The notes beneath the pieces are model-generated. The model searched no databases and was not told the origin of the DNA. It saw only the letters and a list, made by a program, of their open reading frames with translations. The position numbers were made by a program, and so were the translations under genes. Below, in pieces: positions 34,901 through 42,106 of a stretch of DNA of 64,000 nt. Positions within the stretch are counted from its first letter, which is position 1, and every line of letters begins with the position of its first letter. This DNA comes from Mesorhizobium hawassense (lineage in GTDB: Bacteria; Pseudomonadota; Alphaproteobacteria; Rhizobiales; Rhizobiaceae). The DNA is taken from NCBI RefSeq assembly GCF_003289945.1, contig NZ_QMBP01000003.1:186001-250000 (forward strand), read 5' to 3'.

Positions 34901-37631
34901 GCAGCGAGGTGTTGTTGGCCAGCGTGACGGCGTCGCCGGCGCCGGTGTTGGTCAGCGTCGCGGCGCCGTTCGCATCCGAGACGACCTGGTCGTGCTGGAC
35001 ATTGTCGCCGGTGACGTTGATCGGCACCCCGCCGAGCGAGAAGGTGCGGCGATTGCCGAACGAGGCCAGCGTCTGGCCGGCGCTCAGCGTGAAGCCGCCG
35101 GCGGTATCGATCGGCGTGTTGCTGGCGTCGTTGACCAGCACGAAGATCGCCGTACCGTCGGTATTGGCGTCGGCCGTCGCGATCGAGGCAAGATCGAGCA
35201 GCGAGGATCCGTCGCCCGTTCCCGTTGCGGCAGCACCGACGAAGATTACGTTCTGCGTGTCGAAAAGCTGCGGCCCGCTGAAGGTCGTCGAACCGAACGC
35301 ATAAGTGCCGAGCGTCTGGTTGAGGCCGCGCGCGTCGAGCGACGCGGTGATGCCGGCGATCGACCCGCCGCCGAAGGTGAAGCTGGCATTGGCCGAATCA
35401 GCCGGCGTGCCGGCAATGCCGAGACGCACGCCGGTGTCGACATTGGCGATCGTGCCGCCATTGGTGATGATGATGACCGCGCCAGCGGCGCTCGGCGAGG
35501 TGAGGTCTATGCCGATCGAGCCGGCCGCACCCGTGCCGGTGACGTTGAGCGACTGGGCGGTGAAGTTGGTCTGGCTGCCGGAGAAGGCGAGGCCGGTGCC
35601 GGCACCGAGCCCGGAAATGACGATGTTGCCGGCGACCACGGCGGCGTTGACGCCGGTGAACGACAGGCCGTCGGCGCCGGGATTGGCGATGGTGATGTCG
35701 CCGAAACGGATCGATGCCGGGGAATTGCTGATCGCGATCGCCGCGCCGGTCGTGTTCGAGATGGTGGTCGCGCCGTTGACGGTGAAGCTGCCCGACACCT
35801 GGTCGAGAATGACGCCCGACACGCCGCCGTTCTGCGTGATGGCATCGAGCACCACATGGGCGGTGATCGGGTCGATGAAGACGGCGGTGCCGCCGTTGCC
35901 GGAAATGGTGCCGCCGGTGGTGGTGAAACTGCCGCCGCTCGACGTGCCCTGCACCGTTATGCCGCGGTCGGTGTTGTTCTGGGCATTGACGGCGGCGAAG
36001 GTGTAGGTGCCCTGCCCGGTGACATCGAGGCCGTCATCGGCATTGCCGTTGAGCGTCGTCGTGCCGGTGAAATTGTAGGTGCCGTTGTCTTCGATGTGCA
36101 GGCCGTCGAGGCCGTTGCCGGTCGCGGTGAAGTTGGAGGCGCTGACGCTGGTCGAATTGCCGGCGAAGTCGGCGCCGTTGCCGCCGGCGCCGGTGACGGT
36201 GACGTCGGTCAGCTTCGTGCCGACGGCGTTGTTGCCGAAGATGCCGTCGCCGCCGCCGGTGATGGTGATGCCGCTCAGCGTGTCGTTGCTGGCCAAGGTG
36301 ATGACCGGGTTGGCGGCGTTGGTGCCCTGGATCGTGCCGTTGCTGCCGCCGAAATCGTAGGTGCCGATGCTGCCGTCGGCGAGCCTGGCCTGGACGCCGC
36401 CGCCACCGCCGATGACGGTCTGACCCGCTGCCAGATTGACGCCACCGGTGGTGATGTTGCCGCTGCCGCCGAGCGCGACGACAAAGCCATTGGCACCGGC
36501 ATGGCTGACGGCATCGTCCAGCGTCGTCGGATCGCCTATCGTGCCGAGGCCGAGGGAATTGCCGCCGTCGGCGAAGAAGAAATTGCCGAAGGCCGCATTG
36601 GTGGCGGCGTTGATGGCCACGCGCGTCGTCGTGCCGGTGACCTTGTCCTGGCTTTCCAGCCTGACGCCGATATCGCCGCGCACGCGCTCGTTGAGCCGTT
36701 TGCGCAGGCCCGGACTGACCGTGGAGACAGGGTCCGACGCATCGTCGGCGGAAGCTCCCGTGCCGGGTACGTTGAACGGCACCGTCAGCCGGACGCTGCC
36801 GGCGAACTGGGTGTCGTCGCGATTGTCGTTGCGCACCTCGCCGGTGAAGGTCAGCGACGTGCCTTTGCCGATGACGTCGCCGAAGGTGTACTCGATCCCC
36901 GCCTTGACGCCGGTGGTCGCGCGGTCGTCGCCGTCCGGATCGGCGAAGTGGTAGGCGCCTACATCGAAGCGCAGCGACTGGTTTTCCGGCAGGTCGATCG
37001 GCGCCTGGACTCCGACCTCGCCCTCGATGCCCCAGGCGGCATAGGTGCGGTGGTCGATCGTCGAAATCTCTTCGAGCAACTGGTTGCCGACCAGCGACAG
37101 CGTCGAATCGATGCCGTTCGAGCGACGGTCCTTGCTGATCGGCAGGTAGACATTGACATGCGCGTCGTATTTCGAGGTGATCGCCTCGAGGCCGAGCGTC
37201 GTGGCGACGAACTGGTGGCTGTCGTCGTTCTGGATGTTGAGGTAGGCGTAGCCGCCGATCATCAGATCCGGATTGACGATGCGGCGCACACCCAAGCCGA
37301 CATCCTGGCCGAAGCCGCTGTCGAAATCATATTTGGAGCGCACATCCAGGAACAGGACGGATTCGAGATTCTGCTTGACCGGCAGGAAGCCTTCGAGCGC
37401 CGAAAAGCCGCTGTTGGAGTTGGCGCCGATGATGGCGCGGACCTGGGGCTGCCACAGGCCGGCATCCTCGGCATGCGCGGCCAAGCCCGACAAGGCGAGC
37501 GCGACAGTGGTCAGCGCGGATGTGCGCAGCAACATGCCGGAGCGGCGGGATGCGGCCAATGCTCCGCCCCGCCGCATTTGGCGCTCAGCGGTCTTCCCCC
37601 GACGTTCAGTCAGCCCTGTGCGCGAGCGCAT
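25923..37631 (-). CDS. Giant inverse autotransporter/adhesin with beta-helix passenger
   Basis: A single uninterrupted 3,902-aa protein. A long signal region with a hydrophobic stretch (LLRTSALTTVALALSGLAAHA, roughly residues 34-53 in part) precedes a barrel at about 55-330 with the intimin/invasin-type inverse autotransporter pattern: W-Q-P-Q-V-R-A-I-I-G-A-N, VLFLDVRSKYDFDSG, VGLGVRRIVNPDLMIGGYAYL and VNVYLPISKD. From about residue 350 to the end it is Gly/Ala/Ser/Thr/Asn-rich with D-x-T-x-x-G-x-x-F rungs typical of right-handed beta-helices, ending LPTLPPLVTP. Five super-modules open with a V-G-A-x-x-T-G-D-G-S-like motif. Type Ve proteins normally export Ig-like domains, so a beta-helix passenger is unusual. 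The exact start is uncertain: Met at 37631, 37577 or 37535. Confidence 0.85.
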   Translation of the reverse strand: MRSRTGLTERRGKTAERQMRRGGALAASRRSGMLLRTSALTTVALALSGLAAHAEDAGLWQPQVRAIIGANSNSGFSALEGFLPVKQNLESVLFLDVRSKYDFDSGFGQDVGLGVRRIVNPDLMIGGYAYLNIQNDDSHQFVATTLGLEAITSKYDAHVNVYLPISKDRRSNGIDSTLSLVGNQLLEEISTIDHRTYAAWGIEGEVGVQAPIDLPENQSLRFDVGAYHFADPDGDDRATTGVKAGIEYTFGDVIGKGTSLTFTGEVRNDNRDDTQFAGSVRLTVPFNVPGTGASADDASDPVSTVSPGLRKRLNERVRGDIGVRLESQDKVTGTTTRVAINAATNAAFGNFFFADGGNSLGLGTIGDPTTLDDAVSHAGANGFVVALGGSGNITTGGVNLAAGQTVIGGGGGVQARLADGSIGTYDFGGSNGTIQGTNAANPVITLASNDTLSGITITGGGDGIFGNNAVGTKLTDVTVTGAGGNGADFAGNSTSVSASNFTATGNGLDGLHIEDNGTYNFTGTTTLNGNADDGLDVTGQGTYTFAAVNAQNNTDRGITVQGTSSGGSFTTTGGTISGNGGTAVFIDPITAHVVLDAITQNGGVSGVILDQVSGSFTVNGATTISNTTGAAIAISNSPASIRFGDITIANPGADGLSFTGVNAAVVAGNIVISGLGAGTGLAFSGSQTNFTAQSLNVTGTGAAGSIGIDLTSPSAAGAVIIITNGGTIANVDTGVRLGIAGTPADSANASFTFGGGSIAGITASLDARGLNQTLGTYAFGSTTFSGPQLFDTQNVIFVGAAATGTGDGSSLLDLASIATADANTDGTAIFVLVNDASNTPIDTAGGFTLSAGQTLASFGNRRTFSLGGVPINVTGDNVQHDQVVSDANGAATLTNTGAGDAVTLANNTSLLDFNISGGSANGVHGSGVTGVTLTGMSVSGASLAGVLFDGTNGVSATNLTSSGNSGAGLSVQGGGTYNFNGTTTLSGNGADGLSINGDGTYNFQTLNSQNNTGSGVDATSTGAGRLTTTGGTISGNSGQGFSASQIGLDVTLSSLSHTAGGTGIALSNVTGGFEITGTTTISNVPNGIVIQNSSATVGFGGKVTVTAPTGSGIILDTNSGTVTFGDVAIDQPGQNAIDIFGVNGTIGLGNIDITNLPTGKTGLDLSGSSSTFTATTLDISGAGTSTGIDLSGTAGGSVTIGSGVISAGTGVQMGTHGAGGATANTTLSFGAAGGASITGTVASLDMRGLMAGSGTYAFNGTALVGPQLFDAANIVFVGAADTGTGSGADVGDLINAAAADDLTTAANTVFVLVNNGAGNINTDADGFTLAAGQSLVSFANGATVDLGAPPANVTGANVVTGGTQADPFGNGGATLNNSAGSAIDLANGNLVQNLSVSNAGAGAAINGSGINGLTVDGVTVTGATTALDLTGASGATGVTNLTVQSAQTGIVLNNSSATNTFTNITIGGIGGTALAAANYSGTATFDNFDITGTTTGVNIAGGTTGTLSFDDQSSIAGAVGNAFIISASTPNLTYNGTINKTGTAGAVQISGMTGGSATFGGKITANVNGSANAIDLGSNAGGRINFTGGLDLTTDGSFAFSAVDGGTLNVTGTNTIKTGSGATERGIQLGGATGLTIGASGVTFDSVNVDGSGATDVSGIVISNTSGGNVTFGAVDISRASTDAIRLTNVASGTYTFNDTTTIATAGGTVPGFAVQGSGATVSVNNLVTTGIAGDDVNLTNNTGTISIGGTITNSGAGNGVVVSGGSAAITVSADISSSASAPGTAIKIDGTTGGSVAFTGNVTSTGTGNLFAIGTTTAPTGGAITFAAGKTLTATGGGGAVIGGLAGNATFNDLALLSITNATGNGLSVSNVASGAGAGFASVTVSGAGGNGIEIANNAGQVTFSGGTTVTMGSAANTAGIDFSGTNANVVFGATTVSNIGANQTGIDFSGSSTTADFSLAATITGLGDLTSRGIDLSSTTGNKVITFFQGSSIANVGIGVDLSSGQTTATSADATFTFGDGDSTDGLESSISAATNGYTVDTVGLDPTLGDYDFDDVFFTGSANLASAPGAVTLVSQSGGFINAGTTGNLSMGVSTISLAAADALTGAQNFAFVGPIDLGSSAFTLDSGQTITGFGNGNVVSIGTIQPVNVHGSLGATGGNITGDETVVTGTGDFMHLLGDNAVRHTAFDFSGASGSAFLIDQSAPGFSNAGGITIEGVTISNVAAGQTAIKVAGLTGNLSVINNDINVAGTLLDVNGGSGTIQVSRGILPNGVTPGTLIGGGINIANRTGGAVTFTDQVTITGGNGVSISGGTAAGAVNFNGGLDITTSADTGLDFSGLNVLTVADAGSTTINATGQTALSLQGAIGAGGVHFDSVTSTGATGQGVLISGAGGGNVDLDAVNVTASGGAGIEVLNSSGTYTFGNTTIDNSASAGRGVNIENAASTTTVTFDGTLGITTSTGTGFRVSSSGAPPATTVNVTGAGTRSVSTSNGTAVDITSATLNGGFTSVNASFSGTANGINLQNVAGSLDLGTGTLTNTGTGAAFDVGSATDQSGGNATISYAGNILSSGGGAAVSIQELTGGSVTLSGDLTDGSPTNGGQIVVANINNGTAASVTFSGGSKQINSGTNDAVSLTGNTNGTVNFAGGLGISTTSGAGFNATGGGTVNVAGNTNTINTTTGTALNLSGVTVGSTGLNFSTVTANGAATGIALANVASSGGGTVALGTVNLQGITSRGVDVSGTLGAALSFDDLDIGLNNSAAVAFDLNGATINAAVTADDFDVTNAAAAGTSIGVDLRGATGGQTVRLGDANAGGASSSIAGVNTGVFLNSTTNLNFTYGDGESTTDQLSTISANVGIDTSSAPTLGSYNFQDVNFAASPGLGFGIGKIYFVGAGATGDGSGRDQNNLATLATAEAAAVATDILVLVNDGGTITAAGTNADNTLNLAANEQVRGFGNGNINLAMTVPSTIHLASNSISIADQTPNGAATLTTSAGNNAITLGASGNIIDGFILDGGARGIKDNGSGASGTTISHMTIRNFTTAGVEITPSTNTTIDNVAFSGNATDVILNALNSTITNVTSTGATGIAFDLRNTTGTTTLTNLDITAASTGTGIAFGGASGPGGTINGTNVDISGGSGITVTGGNAAINFDSASSIAVGGSGTAASITSRSGGSFTYAGAVTANGAVSGIVISGATAASNVSFTGTVDIGTTTPLTATAVSINNNGQSSVIGFSNIDIATNGTTGFSATNGGTINVTTGTVSSTNAQAVNLNGVATTTGINFTSTTSTGGTNNVVVSGVTGVGTVNLGSGSLTGATGAAFLGSGGTVSVTYGGSVTKTSDGRTIDIQNRTGGTVTLNGAVSSTGSSDGIFLNANSGSTLNFTGALTINTSASNSIGFNATGGGTVSATASGSTINSGQATALNVVSTNIGASGLKFQSISSSGGTAAGIVLDTTGALGGLTVTGTGAAGSGGTISSKTGADILTGTDAGGQTASGSVGTGIFLKNTSGASFTNMQLNDFSNFAVYGNTVTNFAMSGTTINGVNGSNNAGDREEGSIRFDNLLGTSSITNSSISGGFDENIDLYNTSGTLTRLTMDNIAFGLVGSTGNDNVRGQVYNSATANYTLTNSTFAGTRADFIAFAANNNATMDAVVRSNTFHNGQAIVPGGGTAVDIRSGSGGLVSAATTTFDISHNILTDGGANAFDTVGIFVAKGQDNGTMAGTIASNQIGPSKTNSNSDGIFVRAAGTGTLTTLIQNNTITGVGNVGIHLQNNDGSATMNATIYGNSVTSPTSVSPFAALMVDNGATATDTSTTNVVIGSGTGGSGSKNTLTHAANYATDVELSNFGASTHLNLSRNGSAQSTALGVILDDNTGVSTVDTTGGSGTITFVNTLPTLPPLVTP
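28915..36600. repeat. Five super-module repeats inside the giant adhesin gene
   Basis: Blocks opening with FVGA-type motifs (residues G-x-G-x-L then V-L-V-N-D, A-G-Q-x-x-x-x-F-G-N-G and T-L-x-x-x-x-x-N-A-I) start near 36,590, 35,260, 33,825, 31,430 and 28,965 on the minus strand. The steps are about 1.3, 1.4, 2.4 and 2.5 kb. Four copies are preceded by an F-T-F-G-D-G / T-L-G-x-Y-x-F segment. The blocks have diverged, so they are old duplications rather than recent identical copies. Confidence 0.7.
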
Positions 37632-37848
37632 CTACCCGTCCCGGCTGCCGCCATGCTCTTCCACTGGGATAGCGGATACTAATGTGTTGCATGGTATTGC
37701 ACGGCAATTAGCGGTTGCGATACGGTATTAACACGGAATTTAGAGTCATGTTGCAGTAGAGCAACACCAACTTTGCCTCAACGACTCGAACTCCATTGAG
37801 CCGGCTATAGATGGCGAAATTGAAATGTGACGATCGGAGTATATATTA
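37632..37848. promoter_or_regulatory. Divergent promoter region, giant adhesin / IalB-like gene
   Basis: A 217-bp AT-rich gap. It holds the inverted repeat GTTGC-AGTAGA-GCAAC (37750-37765) and an imperfect 28-bp direct repeat. The two copies of the repeat start with GTTGC at 37686 and 37714 and continue GGTATTnnCACGG. The TATATATTA run at 37840-37848 precedes the IalB-like start. These are candidate regulator sites for both genes. Confidence 0.45.
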
Positions 37849-38385
37849 GTGCGGCTTAATGTATCTGAGCGGTCGGGATGCGTGGCCCTTGGCCTCGGCG
37901 CGCTTTTGTTGCTGACGGGCGTTGCCATGGCGGAGGATGCCACGCCAGCAGAGACGAAGCCCGCGGACGTCAATCCATGGGCCGTCAACTGTTCATCCGG
38001 ATCGACCGGCACGGAACTGCAATGCCAGGTTTCGCAGAACCTTACCGAAGCCAAGACCGGCCAGCGGGTGCTCACCGTCACGGTGCGGCGCCAGCAGGGC
38101 GCCCAAGGCTTTGCTATGTTGCTTGCCTTGCCGCATGGACTGTTCCTGCCTTCGGGCGCCTCTTACCAGATCGACAGCGGCAAGAAGGCTACGGTCGCCA
38201 TCCAGACCAGCGACCAGAACGGCGCCTATGCCGCGGTGCCGCTATCAGCGGAGCTGATCAAGGCGATGCGGTCCGGAACCGCGCTGAACGTCGGCATGGA
38301 ATCGGTGACGCGCAAACCGGTGACCATTCCGGTTTCGCTGAAGGGTTTCGGCGCGGCGATCGACAAGGTCCAGGCGACCAAGTAA
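37849..38385 (+). CDS. Invasion-associated locus B (IalB) family protein
   Basis: A 178-aa exported protein with signal peptide V-A-L-G-L-G-A-L-L-L-L-T-G-V-A-M-A (residues about 12-28). The IalB pattern is W-A-V-N-C near residue 45, C-Q-V-S-Q near 59, then RQQGAQGFAMLLALPHGLFLPSG, split here as RRQQGAQGF and LPHGLFLPSG near 85-103. A strand-rich end with F-G-A-A-I-D-K-V follows. In Bartonella the family is linked to erythrocyte invasion; in rhizobia its role is unknown. The start is GTG at 37849 with GGAG upstream. It shares a promoter region with the giant adhesin, hinting at co-regulated surface functions. Confidence 0.85.
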   Translation: MRLNVSERSGCVALGLGALLLLTGVAMAEDATPAETKPADVNPWAVNCSSGSTGTELQCQVSQNLTEAKTGQRVLTVTVRRQQGAQGFAMLLALPHGLFLPSGASYQIDSGKKATVAIQTSDQNGAYAAVPLSAELIKAMRSGTALNVGMESVTRKPVTIPVSLKGFGAAIDKVQATK

Positions 38386-38495
38386 CGCGACGCCTCGGCA
38401 AGCAACCCTCAAGTCGAGGACCAGGCGCTGGGCGTGACGCCGCAAGGCAGCGGACATGGCGCTTCAGCGTTTCTCCGCGCCATCGTTTCGACTTA

Positions 38496-39773
38496 TCAGC
38501 CGCGGTGCAAGTAATCCTCGATCGACTTCGCCTTCATCTCGATCGAGAAGCCAGGCGCGGCCGGCGGCATGTAGGCCGCGTCGCTTATTGCGCAGGGCTC
38601 GAGGAAGTGCTCGTGCAGGTGGTCGACATACTCGATGACGCGGCCGTCCTTCGTGCCCGACACCGCGACATAGTCGATCATCGACAGATGCTGGACATAT
38701 TCGCACAGGCCGACGCCACCGGCATGTGGCCAGACCGGCAGGCCGAACTTGGCGGCGATCAGCAGCACCGCCAGCACCTCGTTCAACCCGCCCATGCGGC
38801 AGGAATCGATCTGCACGACATCGATCGCGCCGCCGGCGATGAACTGCTTGAACATGATGCGGTTCTGGCACATCTCCCCGGTCGCCACCTTGATCGGCGC
38901 CACCGCCTTGCGGATTTTGGCATGGCCGGCAACGTCGTCCGGGCTGGTCGGCTCTTCGATGAAGAAGGGCTTGGCGAAGGCCAGGCCCTTGAGCCAGTCG
39001 ATCGCCTGGTCGACCTCCCAGACCTGGTTGGCGTCGATCATCAGGTAACGGTCCGGGCCAATCACCTCGCGAGCGATCCGCAAGCGGCGGATGTCGTCGG
39101 CGCGGTCGCGGCCAACCTTCAGCTTGATGTGATTGAAGCCATCGTCGACCGCTTCCTGGCAGAGGCGCCTGAGCTTGTCATCGGGATAGCCGAGCCAGCC
39201 AGCGGAGGTGGTGTAGCATGCATAGCCGTCGCGCTCGAGCGTGGCGATACGTTCGGCCTTGCCGGCCTCGGTCTTCTTCAGGATCGCCAGCGCTTCGGCC
39301 GGGGTGATCGCATCGGTGAGGTAGCGGAAGTCGACGATGCGCACGATCTCTTCCGGGCTCATTTCGGCGACCAGGCGCCAGACCGGTTTGCCGGCTTCCT
39401 TGGCCCACAGGTCCCAGACCGCGTTGACCACCGCGCCGACCGCGAGATGCATGGCGCCCTTGTCCGGACCGATCCAGCGCAGCTGGCTGTCGCCGGTCAC
39501 ATGATGCCAGAAGCGGCCGGGATCCTGCTTGACCCAGTCGAGATCGAGCCCGACGACGAGGTGGCGCAGCGCTTCGATCGCCGCGCAGCAGATCTCGTTG
39601 CCGCGACCGATGGTGAAAGTGAGGCCGTGGCCTTTCAGCGACGGGGCCTCGGTGTCGAGGATGACATAGGCGGCCGAATAATCCGGGTCCGGATTCATCG
39701 CGTCCGAGCCGTCGAGGCTTTGCGAGGTCGGGAAACGCAGATCGAAGGTTCTGAGGTCCGTGCTTTTTGTCAT
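38496..39773 (-). CDS. L-fuconate dehydratase
   Basis: A 425-aa enolase-superfamily enzyme. It starts T-D-L-R-T-F-D-L-R-F-P-T-S and continues DGSDAMNPDPDYSAAYVILD. The segment F-N-H-I-K-L-K-V-G near residue 215 carries the K-x-K catalytic lysine pair. Metal ligands are in MIDANQ and F-I-E-E-P-T, and a late WPHAGGVGLCEYVQHL carries the catalytic His. These features closely match the L-fuconate dehydratase family, which makes 2-keto-3-deoxy-L-fuconate. It is the last gene of the fucose-type operon. Confidence 0.92.
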   Translation of the reverse strand: MTKSTDLRTFDLRFPTSQSLDGSDAMNPDPDYSAAYVILDTEAPSLKGHGLTFTIGRGNEICCAAIEALRHLVVGLDLDWVKQDPGRFWHHVTGDSQLRWIGPDKGAMHLAVGAVVNAVWDLWAKEAGKPVWRLVAEMSPEEIVRIVDFRYLTDAITPAEALAILKKTEAGKAERIATLERDGYACYTTSAGWLGYPDDKLRRLCQEAVDDGFNHIKLKVGRDRADDIRRLRIAREVIGPDRYLMIDANQVWEVDQAIDWLKGLAFAKPFFIEEPTSPDDVAGHAKIRKAVAPIKVATGEMCQNRIMFKQFIAGGAIDVVQIDSCRMGGLNEVLAVLLIAAKFGLPVWPHAGGVGLCEYVQHLSMIDYVAVSGTKDGRVIEYVDHLHEHFLEPCAISDAAYMPPAAPGFSIEMKAKSIEDYLHRG

Positions 39774-39826
39774 TGCTGTCTCTTGGCTGACCTGCCTTTT
39801 AACTCATGCTGGTGGCCGAAACCGCC

Positions 39827-40558
39827 TCAGATCGACCAGCCGCCGTCGATATTATAGGTCTGTCCCGTCGTATAAGTCGCGCCGGCGAGATAGACGGCGA
39901 GATCGGCGATCTCATCCGGCGTGCCGATCCTGCCCATCGGCTGGCGGGCGATGAAGGCCGCGCGGGCAGTCTCGTAATCACCTTGAGCCTGCATGCGGCC
40001 CTGAAGCGAGGGGCTTTCGACGGTACCTGGGCAGATGGCGTTGCAGCGAATGCCCTTGGCGACATAGTCGGCGGCGATCGATTTGGTCAAACCGATGACG
40101 GCCGCCTTGGTGACGCCATAAGCGAAGCGGTTCGGCACGCCCTTCGGCGCGCCGGCGACCGAGGACATGTTGATGATCGAACCGTCGCCGCGCTCCAGCA
40201 TGCCGGGCAGCACAGCGCGGATGGTGCGGATCATGGCACGCACATTGAGATTGAAGGCGAAATCGAGATCCTCGTCCTTCATCTCCAGGATCGAGCCTGC
40301 ATGGACGAAGCCGGCGCAGTTGAACAGCACGTCGACGCGGCCGATCTCGGCGAAGGCGGCCTTCACCGCATCGTCGTTGAGCACATCGAGTTTTCGCGTC
40401 GTGACGGCTGGCGTCTTGCCAAGTTCGGCCAGGGCCGCCTCGTTGATGTCGGTGGCGTGGACGATGGCGCCCGCCTTGGCGAAGGCCAAAGCGCTTGCCC
40501 GTCCGATGCCTTGCGCCGCGGCCGTGACGACCATGACCTTGCCTGTGATATCCGCCAT
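39827..40558 (-). CDS. SDR: probable 2-keto-3-deoxy-L-fuconate dehydrogenase
   Basis: A 243-aa short-chain dehydrogenase. It has V-T-A-A-A-Q-G-I-G-R near residue 11, NCAGFVHAG near 84, the catalytic S-S-V-A-G near 134 and YGVTK at about 147-151. It ends T-Y-N-I-D-G-G-W-S-I. The sequence resembles the family of dehydrogenases that oxidise 2-keto-3-deoxy-L-fuconate (and the mammalian DHRS6 relatives). Sitting beside L-fuconate dehydratase makes this the next step, giving 2,4-diketo-3-deoxy-L-fuconate. The hydrolase for that product is not visible in the window. Confidence 0.82.
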   Translation of the reverse strand: MADITGKVMVVTAAAQGIGRASALAFAKAGAIVHATDINEAALAELGKTPAVTTRKLDVLNDDAVKAAFAEIGRVDVLFNCAGFVHAGSILEMKDEDLDFAFNLNVRAMIRTIRAVLPGMLERGDGSIINMSSVAGAPKGVPNRFAYGVTKAAVIGLTKSIAADYVAKGIRCNAICPGTVESPSLQGRMQAQGDYETARAAFIARQPMGRIGTPDEIADLAVYLAGATYTTGQTYNIDGGWSI

Positions 40559-40577
40559 GTTCCTTGTCTCCGTTCTT

Positions 40578-41024
40578 TCAGCCGGGCCGCCGCTCGACGA
40601 CGTAGATGTGATCCGCCGCCAGCACGACTTCGTCGCGCTGGTTCAAAACCTCGACGCGTTCGATGACGCGCCCTGAAGCGGGCCGCTTAGGGTCATCCTC
40701 CTTGGCGGCGATGGTGGTCCGCGTGCGGATCGTGTCGCCGATGAAGACCGGCTTGATGAAGCGCAGCCGGTCGTAGCCATAGGAGAAGGCGACGGGGTTG
40801 ATGACGCTCGCCGTCAGCCCGACGCCGACGGAGAAGACCAGCGTGCCATGCGCGATGCGCTGGCCGAAGGGCGTCGTCTTCATGAACTCGGCGTCCATGT
40901 GATGCGGGAAGAAATCGCCAGTGTGGCCGGCATGGACGACGAAGTCGGTCTCGGTGATGGTGCGGCCGGTGGTCAGGCGCGAGGAGCCGATCTCATAGTC
41001 CTCGAAATAGGTGGTCTGTTCCAT
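40578..41024 (-). CDS. MaoC-family dehydratase (hot-dog fold)
   Basis: A 148-aa hot-dog protein. The MaoC pattern T-I-T-E-T-D-F-V near residue 22, then D-F-F-P-H-H-M-D near 37 with the active-site His and Asp region, and A-H-G-T-L-V-F-S near 58, is visible, followed by the [15 protein letters not shown] motif. Such proteins hydrate or dehydrate CoA thioesters. No CoA step is known in oxidative L-fucose degradation, so its role here is unclear. It is a diverged paralogue of the MaoC protein at 52025-52576, sharing the [13 protein letters not shown] stretch. Confidence 0.85.
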   Translation of the reverse strand: MEQTTYFEDYEIGSSRLTTGRTITETDFVVHAGHTGDFFPHHMDAEFMKTTPFGQRIAHGTLVFSVGVGLTASVINPVAFSYGYDRLRFIKPVFIGDTIRTRTTIAAKEDDPKRPASGRVIERVEVLNQRDEVVLAADHIYVVERRPG

Positions 41025-41032
41025 GTCCTGCC

Positions 41033-42106
41033 TTACGGCTTTGCGGCCAGCGGCGTTGCCGGCGCGGCACTCGATTTATAGGCGGCCTCGACCAGCGCCA
41101 TGGTGTTCCAGGCATCCTCGACCGAGCTGACCAGCTCGGCGTCTTCGCCGGAGGCGAAGCGCTGGACATTGGCCATGCGGCCGACAAAGGCATCGGGGAA
41201 CCATTCGCCGGCGAGCGGGACCGTGACCCACTTCGACCCGCCCTTGGGATGGATTTCCAGGATGTCCGGCTCGCCGCGCGGATAATCGAGATTGAGGCCG
41301 AGCTTGACGTAAGCCGCGCCCTCGGTGCCGCAGATGCGGAACTCGCAGGCCTGATAGCGTCGGCCGAATTTGTGGTCGTGGTTGATCGAAAGCCCGCAGC
41401 GCACCGTGTCGCCATAATCGAGGATGGCACTGGTGCGGGTCTGCGCGACCTTGTGGTTGGGGTGGCCGAGCGTCTTGGCGTGCACGCCGAGCGGATTGCC
41501 TAGAAGCTGGCGGATCAGGTCGAGATAGTGGATTGAATGCATGGCGATCTCGACGCGCGGCGCCTTGAGCAGGAACTCCCAGAGCTGCCACGGCGTGTCG
41601 AGCGCGAGCAAGGCATCGAAATCGACGACCTCGCCCAGCCAGCCCTTGGCGATGGCGTCCTTCAGCGCCAGCATCATCGGCGCGAAGCGCAGCTGGAAAT
41701 TGACGGCGGCCTTGAGATTCTTGGCGCGGCAGATCTCGAGGATCTCGGTTGCCTCGCCGAGATAGTTGCCCATCGGCTTCTGGATCAGCGCCACCGCGCC
41801 GTCCGGCAGCGCCTTCAGCACCTCAGCGTGCCGGCCTGGCGGCGTGGCTAAATCGAAGATCGCGTCCTTCACGGCCGCTGCCTCCTCGACCGAACGGAAC
41901 GCCGTGACGCCCCATTTTTCAGCCAAAGCCTGCGCCTTCGCCTGATCCGGATCGTAGAGGCCGGCAATCGGGAAGCCGCCTTTGCGGTAGGCGGGAAAAT
42001 GCGCGTCGCCGACGATCGAGCCGGCGCCGAAGGTGACGATCGGGCGCGGCTTCGAAGGCTTCGGCCAGGACTGCGACAGCGATGCCGGATCGAAGGCATC
42101 AGTCAT
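41033..42106 (-). CDS. Gfo/Idh/MocA-family oxidoreductase
   Basis: A 357-aa oxidoreductase with a Rossmann N-terminus: [11 protein letters not shown] near residue 26 and [10 protein letters not shown] near 108, where the E-K-P/Q-K-P motif carries the catalytic lysine. The C-terminal alpha/beta domain is typical of the family. Members oxidise sugars or inositols at C1 or other positions. A pathway L-fucose dehydrogenase is otherwise missing from the cluster, so this is a candidate for that first step; this is inference. It overlaps the mutarotase gene by 8 bp. Confidence 0.82.
   Translation of the reverse strand: MTDAFDPASLSQSWPKPSKPRPIVTFGAGSIVGDAHFPAYRKGGFPIAGLYDPDQAKAQALAEKWGVTAFRSVEEAAAVKDAIFDLATPPGRHAEVLKALPDGAVALIQKPMGNYLGEATEILEICRAKNLKAAVNFQLRFAPMMLALKDAIAKGWLGEVVDFDALLALDTPWQLWEFLLKAPRVEIAMHSIHYLDLIRQLLGNPLGVHAKTLGHPNHKVAQTRTSAILDYGDTVRCGLSINHDHKFGRRYQACEFRICGTEGAAYVKLGLNLDYPRGEPDILEIHPKGGSKWVTVPLAGEWFPDAFVGRMANVQRFASGEDAELVSSVEDAWNTMALVEAAYKSSAAPATPLAAKP

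Noticed and set aside
33096-37682. A 1,528-aa open frame on the plus strand opposite the giant adhesin gene
   Set aside because: It mirrors the repetitive GC-rich adhesin sense frame, has low-complexity Asp/Arg/Gly-rich composition, no ribosome binding site and no recognisable fold. Long antisense frames are expected from the codon bias of the sense gene.
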